Shown: piece after piece, positions 6,836 to 7,047 of the stretch
Layout: each line of letters starts with the position of its first letter
Position numbering within the stretch: the stretch's first letter is position 1
Origin: Anaerolineae bacterium
GTDB lineage: Bacteria > Chloroflexota > Anaerolineae > 4572-78 > J111
DNA: 7,047 nt
Direction of reading: 5' to 3'
NCBI GenBank assembly: GCA_020433785.1
Contig: JAGRCC010001074.1
Coordinates: forward strand, 1 to 7,047
Made by a program: the position numbers and the translations under genes
The notes under the pieces: generated by a model
The model's input: the letters and a program-made list of their open reading frames with translations, nothing else
The model's database searches: none
Told to the model about the DNA's origin: nothing

Positions 6836-6906
6836 CGCAAAATAAGGCTGAGGCGAAGGCGAGCGTTGGTCAGCTTAAGCCTGGCCTTGGTCATCCCCGG
6901 TTCGGT

Positions 6907-7047
6907 TTAGAATGGATAGCCCTGTAAGCCTTGTAATCCTTTCAAGCAGGCAATCTCGCCGGTGTGGGTGTGAATATTAAAGACCAGGATGCTTAAAAAC
7001 GAACCGAATGTCTGCTGGCCCAAGCCCGCTGCCGAGAGGTCAAGCGG
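6907..7047 (-). CDS. DinB-family protein, C-terminal fragment (runs off the right edge)
   Basis: The last 46 codons of a gene that enters from beyond 7047 on the minus strand, ending with TAA at 6907-6909. The visible tail contains [19 protein letters not shown] followed by [14 protein letters not shown]. The HxHxGEI segment and the GLQGLxGYPF end are the usual C-terminus of DinB/YfiT-type four-helix-bundle proteins, whose histidines help hold a metal ion and which often act as thiol-dependent transferases or stress proteins. Full members have about 160-170 residues, so roughly three quarters lies outside the window and the other metal ligand cannot be checked. It is upstream of the ABM and SnoaL-like genes on the same strand and may head or belong to the same transcript. 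The family call rests on a short tail only. Confidence 0.7.
   Translation of the reverse strand, partial: PLDLSAAGLGQQTFGSFLSILVFNIHTHTGEIACLKGLQGLQGYPF

Noticed and set aside
6717..6894. Short basic minus-strand reading frame (about 59 codons from the ATG at 6894) running into the ABM gene
   Set aside because: There is no properly spaced ribosome site, it overlaps the ABM start in another frame, and its arginine/leucine-rich text partly reflects the hairpin repeat.

Overview
The window looks like a piece of a bacterial chromosome of moderate GC content. It is probably from a Chloroflexota (Anaerolineae-like) or similar environmental lineage. That guess rests on the very long MalT/LuxR-type regulator, the unusual large pyruvate kinase homologue and the style of the small enzymes. 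No rRNA or marker gene is present, so the placement is tentative. I see no mobile element, CRISPR array, tRNA or rRNA.

Layout. (1) Positions 2-2101, plus strand: the C-terminal ~699 residues of a MalT/LuxR-family (LAL/STAND) transcription regulator whose N-terminus and ATPase P-loop lie left of the window. (2) A 165-bp gap holding a good sigma70-type promoter candidate (2183-2211). (3) 2267-4156, plus strand: a 629-residue pyruvate kinase-family protein of unusual architecture. It has an N-terminal helical domain, an enlarged B domain with a visible internal repeat, intact catalytic residues, a K+-independent-type signature and no C-terminal allosteric domain. (4) A short convergent gap with a perfect palindrome. 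(5) 4271-5713, minus strand: a two-gene unit transcribed leftwards. It encodes an exported beta-rich protein of unknown function, followed immediately (TGAATG junction) by a LuxI/FeeM-like GNAT-fold acyl synthase candidate. (6) 5714-6012: about 300 bp with no convincing gene and one small hairpin. (7) 6013-7047, minus strand: a run of three small enzyme-like genes read leftwards. These are the C-terminal end of a DinB-family protein (partial at the right edge), an antibiotic-biosynthesis-monooxygenase-fold protein, and a SnoaL-like protein.

How the genes may relate. The regulator and the pyruvate kinase homologue point the same way but are separated by their own promoter signal, so co-regulation is only possible. 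The acyl synthase and the exported protein are very likely one transcript and plausibly one function, such as making or handling an acylated small molecule at the cell surface. This is inference from gene order. The DinB/ABM/SnoaL run looks like a co-transcribed accessory set of small stand-alone folds with unknown substrates. The strongest points of interest are the pyruvate kinase variant (ion-site signature, duplicated B domain, altered catalytic-domain end) and the LuxI-pattern residues in the acyl synthase.
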